This document shows, one piece after another, positions 7,939 to 17,481 of a DNA stretch of 38,940 nucleotides. The DNA lies in the NCBI GenBank assembly GCA_031547465.1, contig JAVBRX010000154.1, forward strand, positions 1-38,940, given 5' to 3'. This DNA comes from Hohaiivirga sp031547465. GTDB taxonomy: Bacteria > Pseudomonadota > Alphaproteobacteria > Rhizobiales > Beijerinckiaceae. Position numbers and translations under genes: made by a program. The notes under the pieces were generated by a model. It did no database searches. It was not told the origin of the DNA and saw only the letters and a program-made list of their open reading frames with translations. Position 1 is the stretch's first letter, and each line of letters begins with the position of its first letter.

Positions 7939-10900
7939 ATGATGATCCCAACCTCGATAACCCCCAGCGGCATTTTCGGAATGCTCAGGCGCGGCATCAT
8001 GAAGCTCGCGCAGTCTTATATTTCGCGCAGTGCAATCATCGTCATCATGATCTGCCTCGCAATCTGGTTCGTCGGCCCGAAACTGAGCTATCAGGCCTAC
8101 TACCCACTGGAGCCGATTCTGCATCGCGTCATCGCTATCGCGGCAGTAATCCTGCTATGGGGCATCAACAACCTGATCGTGATGCGCCGGGAAGCGCGGA
8201 CGAAGAAACCAGCGCAAACGGAAGTCGAGAAACCGCTTGATCCGATCGACATCGAGGTTGCCGGACTGCGGCGATCGTTCGCCAATGCGATGACGACGAT
8301 CCGCGACAAGTGGACCGGCCCGGAACGCGGTACGAAATCGCTCTATGCCCTGCCGTGGTTCCTCGTCATTGGCCCCCCCGCCTCGGGCAAAACGGCACTC
8401 ATTACCAATGCCGATCTCAAATTCCCGATCTCGCATCTGTTCGGACTGGAAATCATCAAGTCGATCCGGGCAACCGAGAAACCTGATTACTGGGTGACGA
8501 GCGACAGCGTGCTATTCGACTTGCCCGGCGGCTGGATGCAGACCGAGGACGTACCGATCGAGGATAGCAAGCTGATCGATCCGACACGCCGCAGAAAGGA
8601 AGTGCTGACGCGCGAAGGGCGGTTGTGGAAGGCGTTCATGGAACTTCTGGTGCAATATCGCCCGCGTCGCCCGATCAACGGCGTCGTGCTGTGCCTCGAT
8701 TTGCCCGAACTTCTGCGTTCCAGCGACGACGAGCGCGTCAATCTCGCCTCGGTTATCCATAGCCGTCTGGTCGAACTGTCGGAAAAACTCGGCACGCGCT
8801 TTACCGTTCACATCGTCATCAATAAGCTCGATAAACTGGCCGGTTTCAAGGAATTCTTCTTTCTGCTGCCGAAATCGGAGCGCACGTCTCCGTTCGGCTT
8901 CTCATTCACGGTCAACGACGTCGTCAATGCCGACAGTTGGCAGGAGGAGTTCAGCAACCAGTTCAAACTGTTCATGGAGCGGGTCAACGACGATATGATC
9001 GACCGCCTCTATGGCCAGCGCGATACCCCTACCCGCCGCAGCATTTATGCGTTCGTGCGCGAACTGGCGGCCATCGGCCCGATCATCAGTGAGTTCCTGA
9101 AGAATGCTCTGCATTCCGACAAGTTCTCGACGCCGCCGATGATCCGAGGACTTTACTTTACCTCGCCCCGTCAGGAAGGGGTACCATTCAACGCCCTGCT
9201 ATCGCGAATTGCACAGGAACACGAACTGCCCGCACCGATCATGCCGGCCCATGCCGGGCTGTCGCAGCCGCATTTCACCGGCGAGTTGTTCCAGAAAATC
9301 ATCTTCCGGGAAGCGGGACTTGCTGGCGATAACCATGTCGTGGAGCGGCGCAAGCGGTTTGCATTCAATAGTGCCGTGACGGCAAGCGTCCTGGCTCTCC
9401 TGACCTTTGGCTTTTTCCTCTATCAGGCGTCGCAGGACAACAGGGCCAGGGCTGACAATGTCGTCAGCATGACGCGCAATTATGTCGGGCTGCCGAAGAC
9501 CGAAAATGCATCGCGCGATATTTCGGTTCTCGTGCCTCCGATGAATGCCATCCGTGCCGCGACAGACGAATATCCCGGCTGGCGCGAGGCATCCGAATCC
9601 CGACGTTACCTGACTCTGTATGAAGGCCGCCGGGTCGGCCCGAAGGTCGAGGAAGTCTACCGGGATCTCCTGAAGGAGCGATTCCTGCCAACCATTGCCA
9701 CGAACCTGCGCGACGATATCGTTCGTCTGGGCAACGATCCGAAAACGAACGACAGCGACCTTCGCCTTGAAACGCTGCATTCGTACCTGCTGCTCGGCGA
9801 TCTCGGCATCCGGGACGAACTGGATGCAAACGAGGAAACCGCCAATCAGGGATCGCACTTCGTCAAAGACTGGATGATGAAAACCTGGCAGAAACGCTAC
9901 GAGGGCAACGATCTCACGCAGGCGAGCCTGAACCAGCATCTCGATTACAGTCTGTTGCAGGCCCGGCTGGCAACGCCGCTCGATGACGAGGTTGTCCGCA
10001 AGGCTCAAGCCGACCTGCGCCGGGTGCCGCGGGATCTGCGGCTGTACCGCAATATCGAGAGCCTTGCCCAGCGCCAGAATCCGACGCGAGAGAGTTTCCA
10101 GACGGTAATCGGGCCAAGCTTCGATCTGGTGTTCAAACTCGATCCACCGGAACCGAAGCGAGCATCGGTGCCGTTCTTCTTCACCAAGAAGGGCTTCCTT
10201 GATTTCTTCATCGACCAGAACAAAAAGTTGTCCGTCAAGGCGCTTGAGGATTCATGGGTCACGGGCGAGCGGGAAAAGGTCATCTATTCGTCGGAGGATC
10301 TCGAAGCGTTCCGCAAAAAGGTCCGCCACCGCTTCGCAACCGAGTATATCGACGCTTGGTACAACTCCGCCAACGCCTTGGAAATCACCGACTTCCAGAA
10401 TATCGACCATGCGGTTTCCGTTCTCGGCGAGATCAACGGTCCGGCTAACCCCCTTGGCCGGATGCTCGGCCTCATCAAGGTCAATACGGAAATCTACGAT
10501 CCGAAACCGGTCGAAGTCGCTGCCGATCAGGCCGCCACGGCGGCGCTGAAATTCGACGACGACCGCGAGCAGGGATTACGGATCAACCGCACTTTCACCC
10601 GTCTCAACGATCTGACAACGGCGAAGGAAAAGGAGAAGCCGTATATGGAAGAGCTGATGGCGGTGCTGCGCCAGCTCGAAGCCTATATGCGGGAGATCAA
10701 GGATGGGCAGGCGTCGTCAAAGCCGATTGCGCTGGAGCGGGCGAAGGCCCGGGCCGATCTGAAAGGCGACGATCCGATCTATGCGCTACGCCGGATCAGC
10801 ACCAACCTGCCGGAACCTCTGAACAAGCAATTGGCAAAAATTGCCGATGAAACGTGGAAAGTCGTACTCGACGCGGCCAAGCGCGATTTGCAGGTGCAAT

Positions 10901-11580
10901 GGCAGGAAAAGGTCTATCGCCAGTTCAACATGCAGTTGGCGACACGCTATCCTTTCCGCAAGATGGCCGCAGAGGACATCTCGATTGAGGAGTTCGAGCA
11001 ATTCTTCGGCCCGAGCGGCGCGTTCGAAAGCTTCTTCCAGCAGCATCTCAAGACCTTCGTCAACGAGAACACTGGCAAGCCGGTGGTAATCGACGGACGG
11101 TCGATCCGGGTCAGTGACGCGTTCCTGACGGAAATCCAGAAAGTCCGGCGTATCCGCAACTCGTTCTTCGACAGCAAGGGAGCGCCGTCGCTGCGTTATA
11201 CGATTGAGCCCGTCAGCCTGTCGCAAGGCATGGGACGCGCGGTGCTGAATATCGAAGGGCAATTGGTGCCGTACAGCAACGGTCCGTCGCGTCCGATCGC
11301 GATCCTGTGGCCGAACGCTTTGTCCAGCAAGCAGAATGTCAGCCAGCTTTCCTCCTTCGGCGGCAGGACACGCGATGCGGCCTCCCTCACCTTCCAGGGC
11401 ATCTGGTCAAGTTTCCGGCTGTTGGATCGAGCGACGGTCAGCAACCTTCAGCCGGGAAGCGCCGACGTAACGTTCAACGCCGGAGCCGGGCGGGTACTCT
11501 ACCGCATCCGTGTCGAGGGACAGGAGAATCCGTTCGTTACCACACCGCTCTCCAGCCTGAAACTGCCAGAGACGCTGTAA
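7939..11580 (+). CDS. tssM: T6SS inner-membrane core protein TssM (IcmF)
   Basis: A 1213-residue IcmF-family protein of normal length. Two transmembrane helices lie near residues 30-50 and 58-78, and a third near 475-496. Between them is a cytoplasmic NTPase-like domain with Walker A GPPASGKT (145-152) and the motif FDLPGGWM. The long region after the third helix is periplasmic and ends in a beta-rich domain that binds TssJ. TssM spans the cell envelope and forms the T6SS trans-envelope channel with TssJ and TssL. AAGGAACG provides a ribosome-binding site; a second ATG follows directly at 7942. The Walker A motif is intact, unlike in some TssM proteins, so nucleotide binding is possible. Confidence 0.95.
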   Translation: MMIPTSITPSGIFGMLRRGIMKLAQSYISRSAIIVIMICLAIWFVGPKLSYQAYYPLEPILHRVIAIAAVILLWGINNLIVMRREARTKKPAQTEVEKPLDPIDIEVAGLRRSFANAMTTIRDKWTGPERGTKSLYALPWFLVIGPPASGKTALITNADLKFPISHLFGLEIIKSIRATEKPDYWVTSDSVLFDLPGGWMQTEDVPIEDSKLIDPTRRRKEVLTREGRLWKAFMELLVQYRPRRPINGVVLCLDLPELLRSSDDERVNLASVIHSRLVELSEKLGTRFTVHIVINKLDKLAGFKEFFFLLPKSERTSPFGFSFTVNDVVNADSWQEEFSNQFKLFMERVNDDMIDRLYGQRDTPTRRSIYAFVRELAAIGPIISEFLKNALHSDKFSTPPMIRGLYFTSPRQEGVPFNALLSRIAQEHELPAPIMPAHAGLSQPHFTGELFQKIIFREAGLAGDNHVVERRKRFAFNSAVTASVLALLTFGFFLYQASQDNRARADNVVSMTRNYVGLPKTENASRDISVLVPPMNAIRAATDEYPGWREASESRRYLTLYEGRRVGPKVEEVYRDLLKERFLPTIATNLRDDIVRLGNDPKTNDSDLRLETLHSYLLLGDLGIRDELDANEETANQGSHFVKDWMMKTWQKRYEGNDLTQASLNQHLDYSLLQARLATPLDDEVVRKAQADLRRVPRDLRLYRNIESLAQRQNPTRESFQTVIGPSFDLVFKLDPPEPKRASVPFFFTKKGFLDFFIDQNKKLSVKALEDSWVTGEREKVIYSSEDLEAFRKKVRHRFATEYIDAWYNSANALEITDFQNIDHAVSVLGEINGPANPLGRMLGLIKVNTEIYDPKPVEVAADQAATAALKFDDDREQGLRINRTFTRLNDLTTAKEKEKPYMEELMAVLRQLEAYMREIKDGQASSKPIALERAKARADLKGDDPIYALRRISTNLPEPLNKQLAKIADETWKVVLDAAKRDLQVQWQEKVYRQFNMQLATRYPFRKMAAEDISIEEFEQFFGPSGAFESFFQQHLKTFVNENTGKPVVIDGRSIRVSDAFLTEIQKVRRIRNSFFDSKGAPSLRYTIEPVSLSQGMGRAVLNIEGQLVPYSNGPSRPIAILWPNALSSKQNVSQLSSFGGRTRDAASLTFQGIWSSFRLLDRATVSNLQPGSADVTFNAGAGRVLYRIRVEGQENPFVTTPLSSLKLPETL

Positions 11581-11661
11581 GGCCACGACATAACCCGAGA
11601 ACCAGATGAGCGCCGGACGATTCACGGCATTGCCCGGCACTCGACAAGGAAAGACGACGCT

Positions 11662-13170
11662 ATGACTTCCGGAGGGTTCCAGTCCGGTATTACGTGGATT
11701 GACGATCATCCATGGCTGAAGGCCATCGCCGAACCTGTATCGGCAGATGATCCCGTCGGCTGTCCTGTGGACGAGATCGACGATTATCATGACCTCGATG
11801 GCGAACTCATGAAGCGGGGCACCCTCCAGCATAGTGAAATCCGCTGGCCATGGATCGGCGATCAAGCCGCCAAACTGTTGCAGAAATCGAAAGATCTCAG
11901 GCTGCTGTCGGCATTGTTGCTAGCAGTACAGCAACGACATGCACAGGATCAGCCGGCCTTCCCGCTCGCCCTCGGACTATCGGCGCAATTTCTCATGCTC
12001 TGGGCAGATAAAACCCATCCGCAAGGACGCATAAAGCCTAAGCTTTTGGCGAGAATCGGCGACCTAGTCGAGGATACGTTTCCGAAGGATTCGATGCTTT
12101 TCGACGAGGCTGGAATTTTCGAGGCCTGCAAGAAAGCTGCCGAAGTCTACGCATCACTCAGGAACGTGGGATCGGCAGACCTCCCGCCCTTCTTCACCAG
12201 CCTTGTGGAACGCCTCGACACCCTGAAAAGTGAAGAACCGGCAGACCGCCAACCCGAGCATAGTACTCCGCCAACCACGTCCAGACGGTCAGGCAATCCC
12301 GCTCCGGCGGGTCAGGTTGCTCCCGGAAGCCTCACCCTCGACAGCGGCAACGAACGGGCCTTGAAACAGAGCCTGATCGCCGTTGCCGATTTCATGCTGC
12401 AAACGGAAATCGCGCATCCGCTGTCATACCGGTTACGCCGCTATGCGACATGGTATGGCATCACCGCCACGCCGCCGGTCAAGACCGAGCAAAAGACTGT
12501 TCTGCAAGCCGTTTCCGAGGAAACAGCCGACCGTTATCGCACTGCGGTCGAGCGTAGTCAGACCGATGCCGAGACGGTAACGAAGCTGGAGCGCTCCTGT
12601 CATCTCCATCCGTTCTGGATCGACGGACAGCACCTCGCCTTCCGGCTGGCCACTATCGCCGGCAGAGACGAGGCCGCCCGGGCTATCCGGGAGGAAACGG
12701 CACAATTCGTACACAACCTACCCGGTCTGCCTTCCCTCTCGTTTTCGGACGGAACGCCGTTTGTCTCGAAAGATGCCACCCAATGGCTGCACATGTCACA
12801 GGTTACTCCTGAATCAGAAGTGCCTGCGCAGCAACCATCGGAGAAGCAGGCCGCCAAGGCGGAGGACCGGGAAGTGGGTGGCTACGTCACTATCAACAGA
12901 CGGTTTCAAAGAATCCTTGAGAGTGTACGCGCTGCCGCTGGAGTGCAGGATTACGAGAAAGCCTTTGCCCTTCTCGACCAGGCCCGCGCCAGTGCTCGCA
13001 GCCCGCGCGTCGAGGCGTTATGCGAGACCGTGACACTGGAAATGCTAAGCGAATGGGGCCTCAAGGCCAATGTTGCGGCACAGGCGGCGCGGTTATCCAA
13101 ATCCGTCGAGGCGATCCCCGTGGCCAAATGGGAGCCGGAGCTTCTGATCCGTCTGGCGAGGCTATCATGA
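11662..13170 (+). CDS. tssA: T6SS TssA-family protein (ImpA N-terminal, VasJ-like)
   Basis: A 502-residue protein. The N-terminal ImpA_N domain begins with the signature block around WLKAIAEPVSADDPVG and SEIRWPWIGDQA. A Pro/Ser-rich linker (about 190-225) separates it from the middle and C-terminal domains, which carry helices such as HPLSYRLRRYATW and HPFWIDGQHLA and a final tetratricopeptide-like region. The HPLSYRLRR and HPFWIDGQ blocks resemble VasJ-type TssA proteins rather than the short form. TssA proteins start baseplate and tail assembly or cap the growing tail. The gene follows tssM by 81 bases with AAGGAAAG upstream, and its stop overlaps the tssF start (ATGA). The family is solid; assignment to a TssA subclass is inference. 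Confidence 0.85.
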   Translation: MTSGGFQSGITWIDDHPWLKAIAEPVSADDPVGCPVDEIDDYHDLDGELMKRGTLQHSEIRWPWIGDQAAKLLQKSKDLRLLSALLLAVQQRHAQDQPAFPLALGLSAQFLMLWADKTHPQGRIKPKLLARIGDLVEDTFPKDSMLFDEAGIFEACKKAAEVYASLRNVGSADLPPFFTSLVERLDTLKSEEPADRQPEHSTPPTTSRRSGNPAPAGQVAPGSLTLDSGNERALKQSLIAVADFMLQTEIAHPLSYRLRRYATWYGITATPPVKTEQKTVLQAVSEETADRYRTAVERSQTDAETVTKLERSCHLHPFWIDGQHLAFRLATIAGRDEAARAIREETAQFVHNLPGLPSLSFSDGTPFVSKDATQWLHMSQVTPESEVPAQQPSEKQAAKAEDREVGGYVTINRRFQRILESVRAAAGVQDYEKAFALLDQARASARSPRVEALCETVTLEMLSEWGLKANVAAQAARLSKSVEAIPVAKWEPELLIRLARLS

Positions 13171-14936
13171 AGTTCAAGGCCTATTTTCAGGACGAATTGA
13201 ATTATTTAAAGGATGCCGGAAACGAGTTTTCGCGCCTCAATCCGCGCCTGGCGAAATATCTTTCCGAATCCAGCGCCGATCCCGACATGGAGAGGCTGTT
13301 CGAGGGGTTTGCTTTTCTTACCGCACGACTGCGCCAGACGCTCGATGACGAATTGTCGGATCTGACGCAATCGGTGTTGCAGATGTTGTGGCGTGGTTTC
13401 CTCGCGCCGATGCCGCCGCTGGCGATGTTGAAGTTTTCCCCCATCGACCGCTCCACGACCGGACGGCATCTGGTTGATGCCGGAATGCAAGTCAGTTCCG
13501 AGGCCTCCGACGGTATCGTTTGCGAGTTCGTCACCACGGCTGATTGCGTCATCTATCCCCTGGAACTGACGGAGATGCGGCTGGAACGCTCCGGCAACAG
13601 CTCGTCCTTGTGGCTGTATTTTTCAACACTATCGGGCCTGCCGTTGTCGAATATCGGCCTCACAGATCTCAGGTTGTGGCTGACCGGGGACGCCTTAAGC
13701 GCCGATACCCTTTATCTCTGGACGCGCTGCCATCTGAAATCGGTGCGGGTGACGGGAACCAACGGGGAATCCTTCGTCCTGCCACCCCACCTTCTGCAAC
13801 CCGGAGGGTTTACGCCTGAGGAAGCGCTGTTGCCAGGTTCTGTACGCGCATTCGACGGCTACAGGCTGCTTCTGGAATATTTCGCCTTCCCTCAGAAATT
13901 CCGCTGCCTTGATCTGATCGATCTGGCGCAATTCTTTTCGCGCTTTACCAGCAGCGGCTTTTCTCTGGAATTCCAATACGATAGCCCAGTTCCGCCCGAA
14001 GCCCGGCTGAACGAGGGTGATATCCGCCTTTACTGCACACCGATCGCCAATCTGTGCGAGGCAGTGTCGGAACCGTTCCAGATCCTGAGCAAGGAGACAT
14101 CGCAACTGGTGCAGGCCGGATCACAGACACGCGGGCAACTGGATGTGTTCTCCGTCGATCTGGTAAGCACCTGGAGCGAAAAGAACAAGATACTGCTCAC
14201 CGGAGAGGACGATACGTTCCCACGCTATGAATCGTCCAACCATCTGATCGAACATGCCAAACACCGTCGGAAGGTTTATTTCCGGGAGAAAATCGTTCCC
14301 CGTCAGTCGGATCTGGGCTTCGATACGTTTTTGTCCTTCGTCTATCATGACGGCAAACCCGCCGCTCCCGACGGGCGGCATATCGGGGCGGCTCTGACCT
14401 GTTTCTCGCCCGGCGCGGCGGAGAAAGTCAGGGCGGGAGATATCTCCATGCCAACCCGGCAAGCCCCCTCTTTTGCTACTTTCGTCAATATCTCGGCTCC
14501 GACACGCCCGCTCTATCCGTGCATTGAGGAAGGGGAGCATTGGCGGCTCATCTCCAACCTTTCCCAGAATGTCATGGACCTCACCGACCCTGAGATTCTC
14601 AAGGAGATCGTCCGGGTCTACGATTATCCGCAGGCGAACGACCGGCAGGCAGAGCAACTTTCCCGAAAGCGGCTGAACGGTATCGCTGAAATGGCAACTA
14701 AACCAGTGGACCGCCTGTTCTCCGGCAGGCCTATCCGTGGCATTCTGACAACGATGCACATCAAGGACAGCGCGTTCTCATGCGCGGGCGAAATGTATCT
14801 GTTTACAAGTGTTTTAGCGGAATTTTACGCGCTCTATGCAACCCAGAACTCGTTCCATCAACTGGAAGTAAAAAGCACCGAAACGAATGAAACCTATCGC
14901 TGGCCCGCCAAGCGCGGCCAACAGCCGTTGCTTTAA
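13167..14936 (+). CDS. tssF: T6SS baseplate wedge protein TssF
   Basis: A 589-residue TssF (ImpG/VasA family). It begins with the hallmark KFKAYFQDELNYLKDAGNEF and has the family blocks DPDMERLFEGFAFLTARLRQ, LEYFAFPQKF and GEMYLFTSVLAEFYALYATQ near the end. TssF pairs with TssG and TssE to form the baseplate wedge. The ATG at 13167 overlaps the tssA stop and gives the family start; an in-frame upstream extension into tssA (from 13020) has no support. TssG normally follows TssF directly, but here the next gene is a regulator, so the usual tssE-F-G block has been broken up. Confidence 0.95.
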   Translation: MKFKAYFQDELNYLKDAGNEFSRLNPRLAKYLSESSADPDMERLFEGFAFLTARLRQTLDDELSDLTQSVLQMLWRGFLAPMPPLAMLKFSPIDRSTTGRHLVDAGMQVSSEASDGIVCEFVTTADCVIYPLELTEMRLERSGNSSSLWLYFSTLSGLPLSNIGLTDLRLWLTGDALSADTLYLWTRCHLKSVRVTGTNGESFVLPPHLLQPGGFTPEEALLPGSVRAFDGYRLLLEYFAFPQKFRCLDLIDLAQFFSRFTSSGFSLEFQYDSPVPPEARLNEGDIRLYCTPIANLCEAVSEPFQILSKETSQLVQAGSQTRGQLDVFSVDLVSTWSEKNKILLTGEDDTFPRYESSNHLIEHAKHRRKVYFREKIVPRQSDLGFDTFLSFVYHDGKPAAPDGRHIGAALTCFSPGAAEKVRAGDISMPTRQAPSFATFVNISAPTRPLYPCIEEGEHWRLISNLSQNVMDLTDPEILKEIVRVYDYPQANDRQAEQLSRKRLNGIAEMATKPVDRLFSGRPIRGILTTMHIKDSAFSCAGEMYLFTSVLAEFYALYATQNSFHQLEVKSTETNETYRWPAKRGQQPLL

Positions 14937-14952
14937 GGAAGGCGACGAGGCG

Positions 14953-16482
14953 ATGGATGATCTCAGTTTCTCGGCACTGAAAATCTGTTGCGAATTGGGC
15001 GGTATCGAAACGGCTACGCCCTTGCGCGAACGTATCACGGAAGCAATGATTGGGCTGACGAACGCCCGAACCGGCCTTACCCTCGGATTCGATGCGAGTG
15101 GCGGATATGTGATTCCCCTTGCCGGATATGGAGAGGAGCCCCCTCCACCCGTCGATGCCTCCGGCACCGACTGGCCGGACCATCCCTTCAACTATCTGTT
15201 CTCTATCAAGGCGTGTCTTTGGGAAACCGAGGGTTTCTCTCCCCTGACCGAGGCCCGCATCCTGCTCTTTGGTGTCGGCGCGTCAGGCCGGATGCTCGTC
15301 GTTCCAGGCCGCATACAGCCGGATGGATATGCAAGATTCGTTCATGTCCTGCTCGTGCCGTCGAATATTCGCCCAACCAAGCGAACCTTCCGAATATTGG
15401 CCGTCTTCGCAACCCATTGCGCCCAATTGTTGCAATACACGATGCAGGGGCAGATCCAATCAACCTGGCGAAATGAGACAAGTCACCCGGCAAAAAAAGT
15501 TTCTGCGAAATTGAAGGATGCTTCACATAAAGAAGCCATTATCGGCAACACGCCGCAGATAAGATCCATACTGGCGCAGATCGAACGCTTTGCGCCCTCG
15601 ACAATGACGGCACTCATTACCGGCGAAACTGGCACCGGAAAGGAACTTGTGGCGCGGGCATTGCACGAGCAATCGTCCTGCCGGACGGGACCGTTCATCG
15701 CCATCAACACGACGACGCTACCGAGCCAGTTGATTGAAAGCGAGTTGTTCGGCCACGTGAAAGGGGCTTTCACCGGCGCGGAAAACGATCATCCGGGGCT
15801 TATCCTGAAAGCGGATGGCGGGACACTGTTTCTCGATGAGATTGGCGACCTGCCCTTCGATCTCCAGGCCAAGTTGTTACGGGTTCTACAGGAGCGCCAA
15901 TTCCGACCGGTGGGAGGAGAGCGCGAGATCCGTTCCGAATTCCGCCTTATCTGCGCCACCCACCACAACCTGGAAACGATGGTGAGTGAGGGCGCATTCC
16001 GACAGGATTTATATTACCGCATCAATCAGGTCCGGATCCATATTCCGCCGCTACGGGAACGACAGCAGGACGTCATCGTCCTGGCCGAACATTTTCTGGC
16101 CTTGTACGCGCAGCGCAGCGGCCAGCCGACCAAGTTTCTCCTGCCGGAGACCCGGAGAATTCTTCTCGACAGACACTATCCTGGCAACATCCGGGAACTG
16201 ATGGCGATCATCGAGCGCGCGGCAATGGCTGCCGGTGCCAATCTTTCCATCCACCCCGATCATCTGCACTCCGATCATCTGGAAGAGACCACCCACCTTA
16301 TTCAGGATTTTCCCGGCCTTCCACCGGGAATGACGCTGCCCTCGGCCTGCGACCGTTATGAACGCGAAGCTATTCTGAAAGCGTATCAAGCCCATGGCGG
16401 CAACCGAAAGATTATCGCCCAGCGCCTCGGCATCCCCTTGCGGACTCTCGCCCACAAGATCGAACGTCATGGAATTGAATGA
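14953..16482 (+). CDS. Sigma54-dependent transcriptional activator, VasH-like
   Basis: A 509-residue enhancer-binding protein. The N-terminal domain (about 1-190) looks GAF-like and lacks a response-regulator receiver, so activity is probably not controlled by phosphorylation. The AAA+ domain has Walker A GETGTGKE (224-231), the sigma54-contacting loop GAFTGA (271-276) and Walker B with Asp295-Glu296. A C-terminal Fis-type helix-turn-helix (GNRKIIAQRLGIPLRTLAHK) binds DNA. The position at the end of the T6SS operon matches VasH of Vibrio, which drives T6SS genes with RpoN. The start at 14953 follows tssF by 16 bases with AAGGAAGG upstream. The regulator type is certain; T6SS targets are inferred from location. 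I found no clear -24/-12 promoter inside the window. Confidence 0.92.
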   Translation: MDDLSFSALKICCELGGIETATPLRERITEAMIGLTNARTGLTLGFDASGGYVIPLAGYGEEPPPPVDASGTDWPDHPFNYLFSIKACLWETEGFSPLTEARILLFGVGASGRMLVVPGRIQPDGYARFVHVLLVPSNIRPTKRTFRILAVFATHCAQLLQYTMQGQIQSTWRNETSHPAKKVSAKLKDASHKEAIIGNTPQIRSILAQIERFAPSTMTALITGETGTGKELVARALHEQSSCRTGPFIAINTTTLPSQLIESELFGHVKGAFTGAENDHPGLILKADGGTLFLDEIGDLPFDLQAKLLRVLQERQFRPVGGEREIRSEFRLICATHHNLETMVSEGAFRQDLYYRINQVRIHIPPLRERQQDVIVLAEHFLALYAQRSGQPTKFLLPETRRILLDRHYPGNIRELMAIIERAAMAAGANLSIHPDHLHSDHLEETTHLIQDFPGLPPGMTLPSACDRYEREAILKAYQAHGGNRKIIAQRLGIPLRTLAHKIERHGIE

Positions 16483-16608
16483 TATGATAACGCGCAACGT
16501 GGCCATTCCCCAGGAACGTAGTACCCTGCCAGTTCTAAAGGCAAGACCGCAACCGACGTGGACAAAGTCTCGATCTGAGGGCATGAAATGCTTTGAAGGA
16601 AGTCAGAC

Positions 16609-17121
16609 ATGACCCTACGAAACCGCATTCTTCCAATGATCGCAGGTTTCGCCGTTCTGGCTGGATGCACCCATCCGCACCCAGTCGAGGAAATCAGGGC
16701 GACGGCAGTAACCCGAAACGAGTTCAATCTGCGCAACACCATTGGTTTCATGGAATTCTGCGCAGCCAAAGGCTACATTGATCCCAAACTTGCCGCTCAG
16801 CAAAAAAAGCGATTCGCTTCCGATCTCGACCCCAGTCTGAAGCAAGAAGCCGCCCAAGCCTATACGCAGGGACGAAGAGGATCGCTCAGATATCTGATCG
16901 ACGGCAAACCGGTAGAAGAATCCGGCATCATGACGGGCAGCAAACCGTCCAATCCGCAATTCGACCTCAAGTTCACGCATGAGGAAGACAGAAACGGCGA
17001 ACTCGCAATCTATTGCAAACGCATCGCCGAAACAGCCGTCAGACAATGGTCGGTTTTCGCCCCCCCAAAGCCAGAAGAGCCTAAACCGGACGAGTTCAAG
17101 GACCGGGGCGGAAACAATTGA
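16609..17121 (+). CDS. Small T6SS-linked lipoprotein of unknown function
   Basis: A 170-residue protein with signal peptide and lipobox LAGC (predicted lipidated Cys20). The mature part is hydrophilic, with two more cysteines (FCAAKG and IYCKRI) that could form a disulfide, and a Pro/Glu/Lys-rich C-terminal tail. I do not recognise the family. It lies 126 bases after the sigma54 activator on the same strand and is the last gene of the T6SS locus. It is therefore a candidate periplasm- or outer-membrane-facing accessory, or an immunity protein. It does not resemble TssJ. Start at 16609 is supported by GGAAG upstream and by the signal peptide. Confidence 0.7.
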   Translation: MTLRNRILPMIAGFAVLAGCTHPHPVEEIRATAVTRNEFNLRNTIGFMEFCAAKGYIDPKLAAQQKKRFASDLDPSLKQEAAQAYTQGRRGSLRYLIDGKPVEESGIMTGSKPSNPQFDLKFTHEEDRNGELAIYCKRIAETAVRQWSVFAPPKPEEPKPDEFKDRGGNN

Positions 17122-17481
17122 CGACTTGCAAACCCGTCAGTGAAGGGAAATCCAAGAGACCGCTTCTTTGCATGAGGAAAAGGCTGATGATTGGCGAGAA
17201 GGTTCAAAGGAACACACCGGAATCATAATGATTTGCGGGGCTGGCGTTATCATTCATTCACAGCGATCAAAGCTAATTGTAGCGGATCGTACGAAGGACG
17301 GGAAACTTCGCAGAGGCAGACGTCTGGAATGTGCCCGATCCAATGCTACCGGAAGCGTCCGTTGGGTTCGTGTTCTACTCCGCTACTCCCTCTCATTCAA
17401 CCACGAGAAGCGCCCTCAGCAGGCACGATTCCTTTCGCGTAAGCCCAACAGGCATTTCCTTGTCTCCAGCCCCGGCAATCA
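17122..17481. other. Intergenic stretch after the T6SS locus
   Basis: About 360 bases between two convergent genes. Several short open frames exist on both strands but none has a good ribosome-binding site, family resemblance or clear codon bias. No obvious terminator hairpin with a T-run is seen. It may contain decayed coding sequence, but nothing can be named. Confidence 0.5.
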
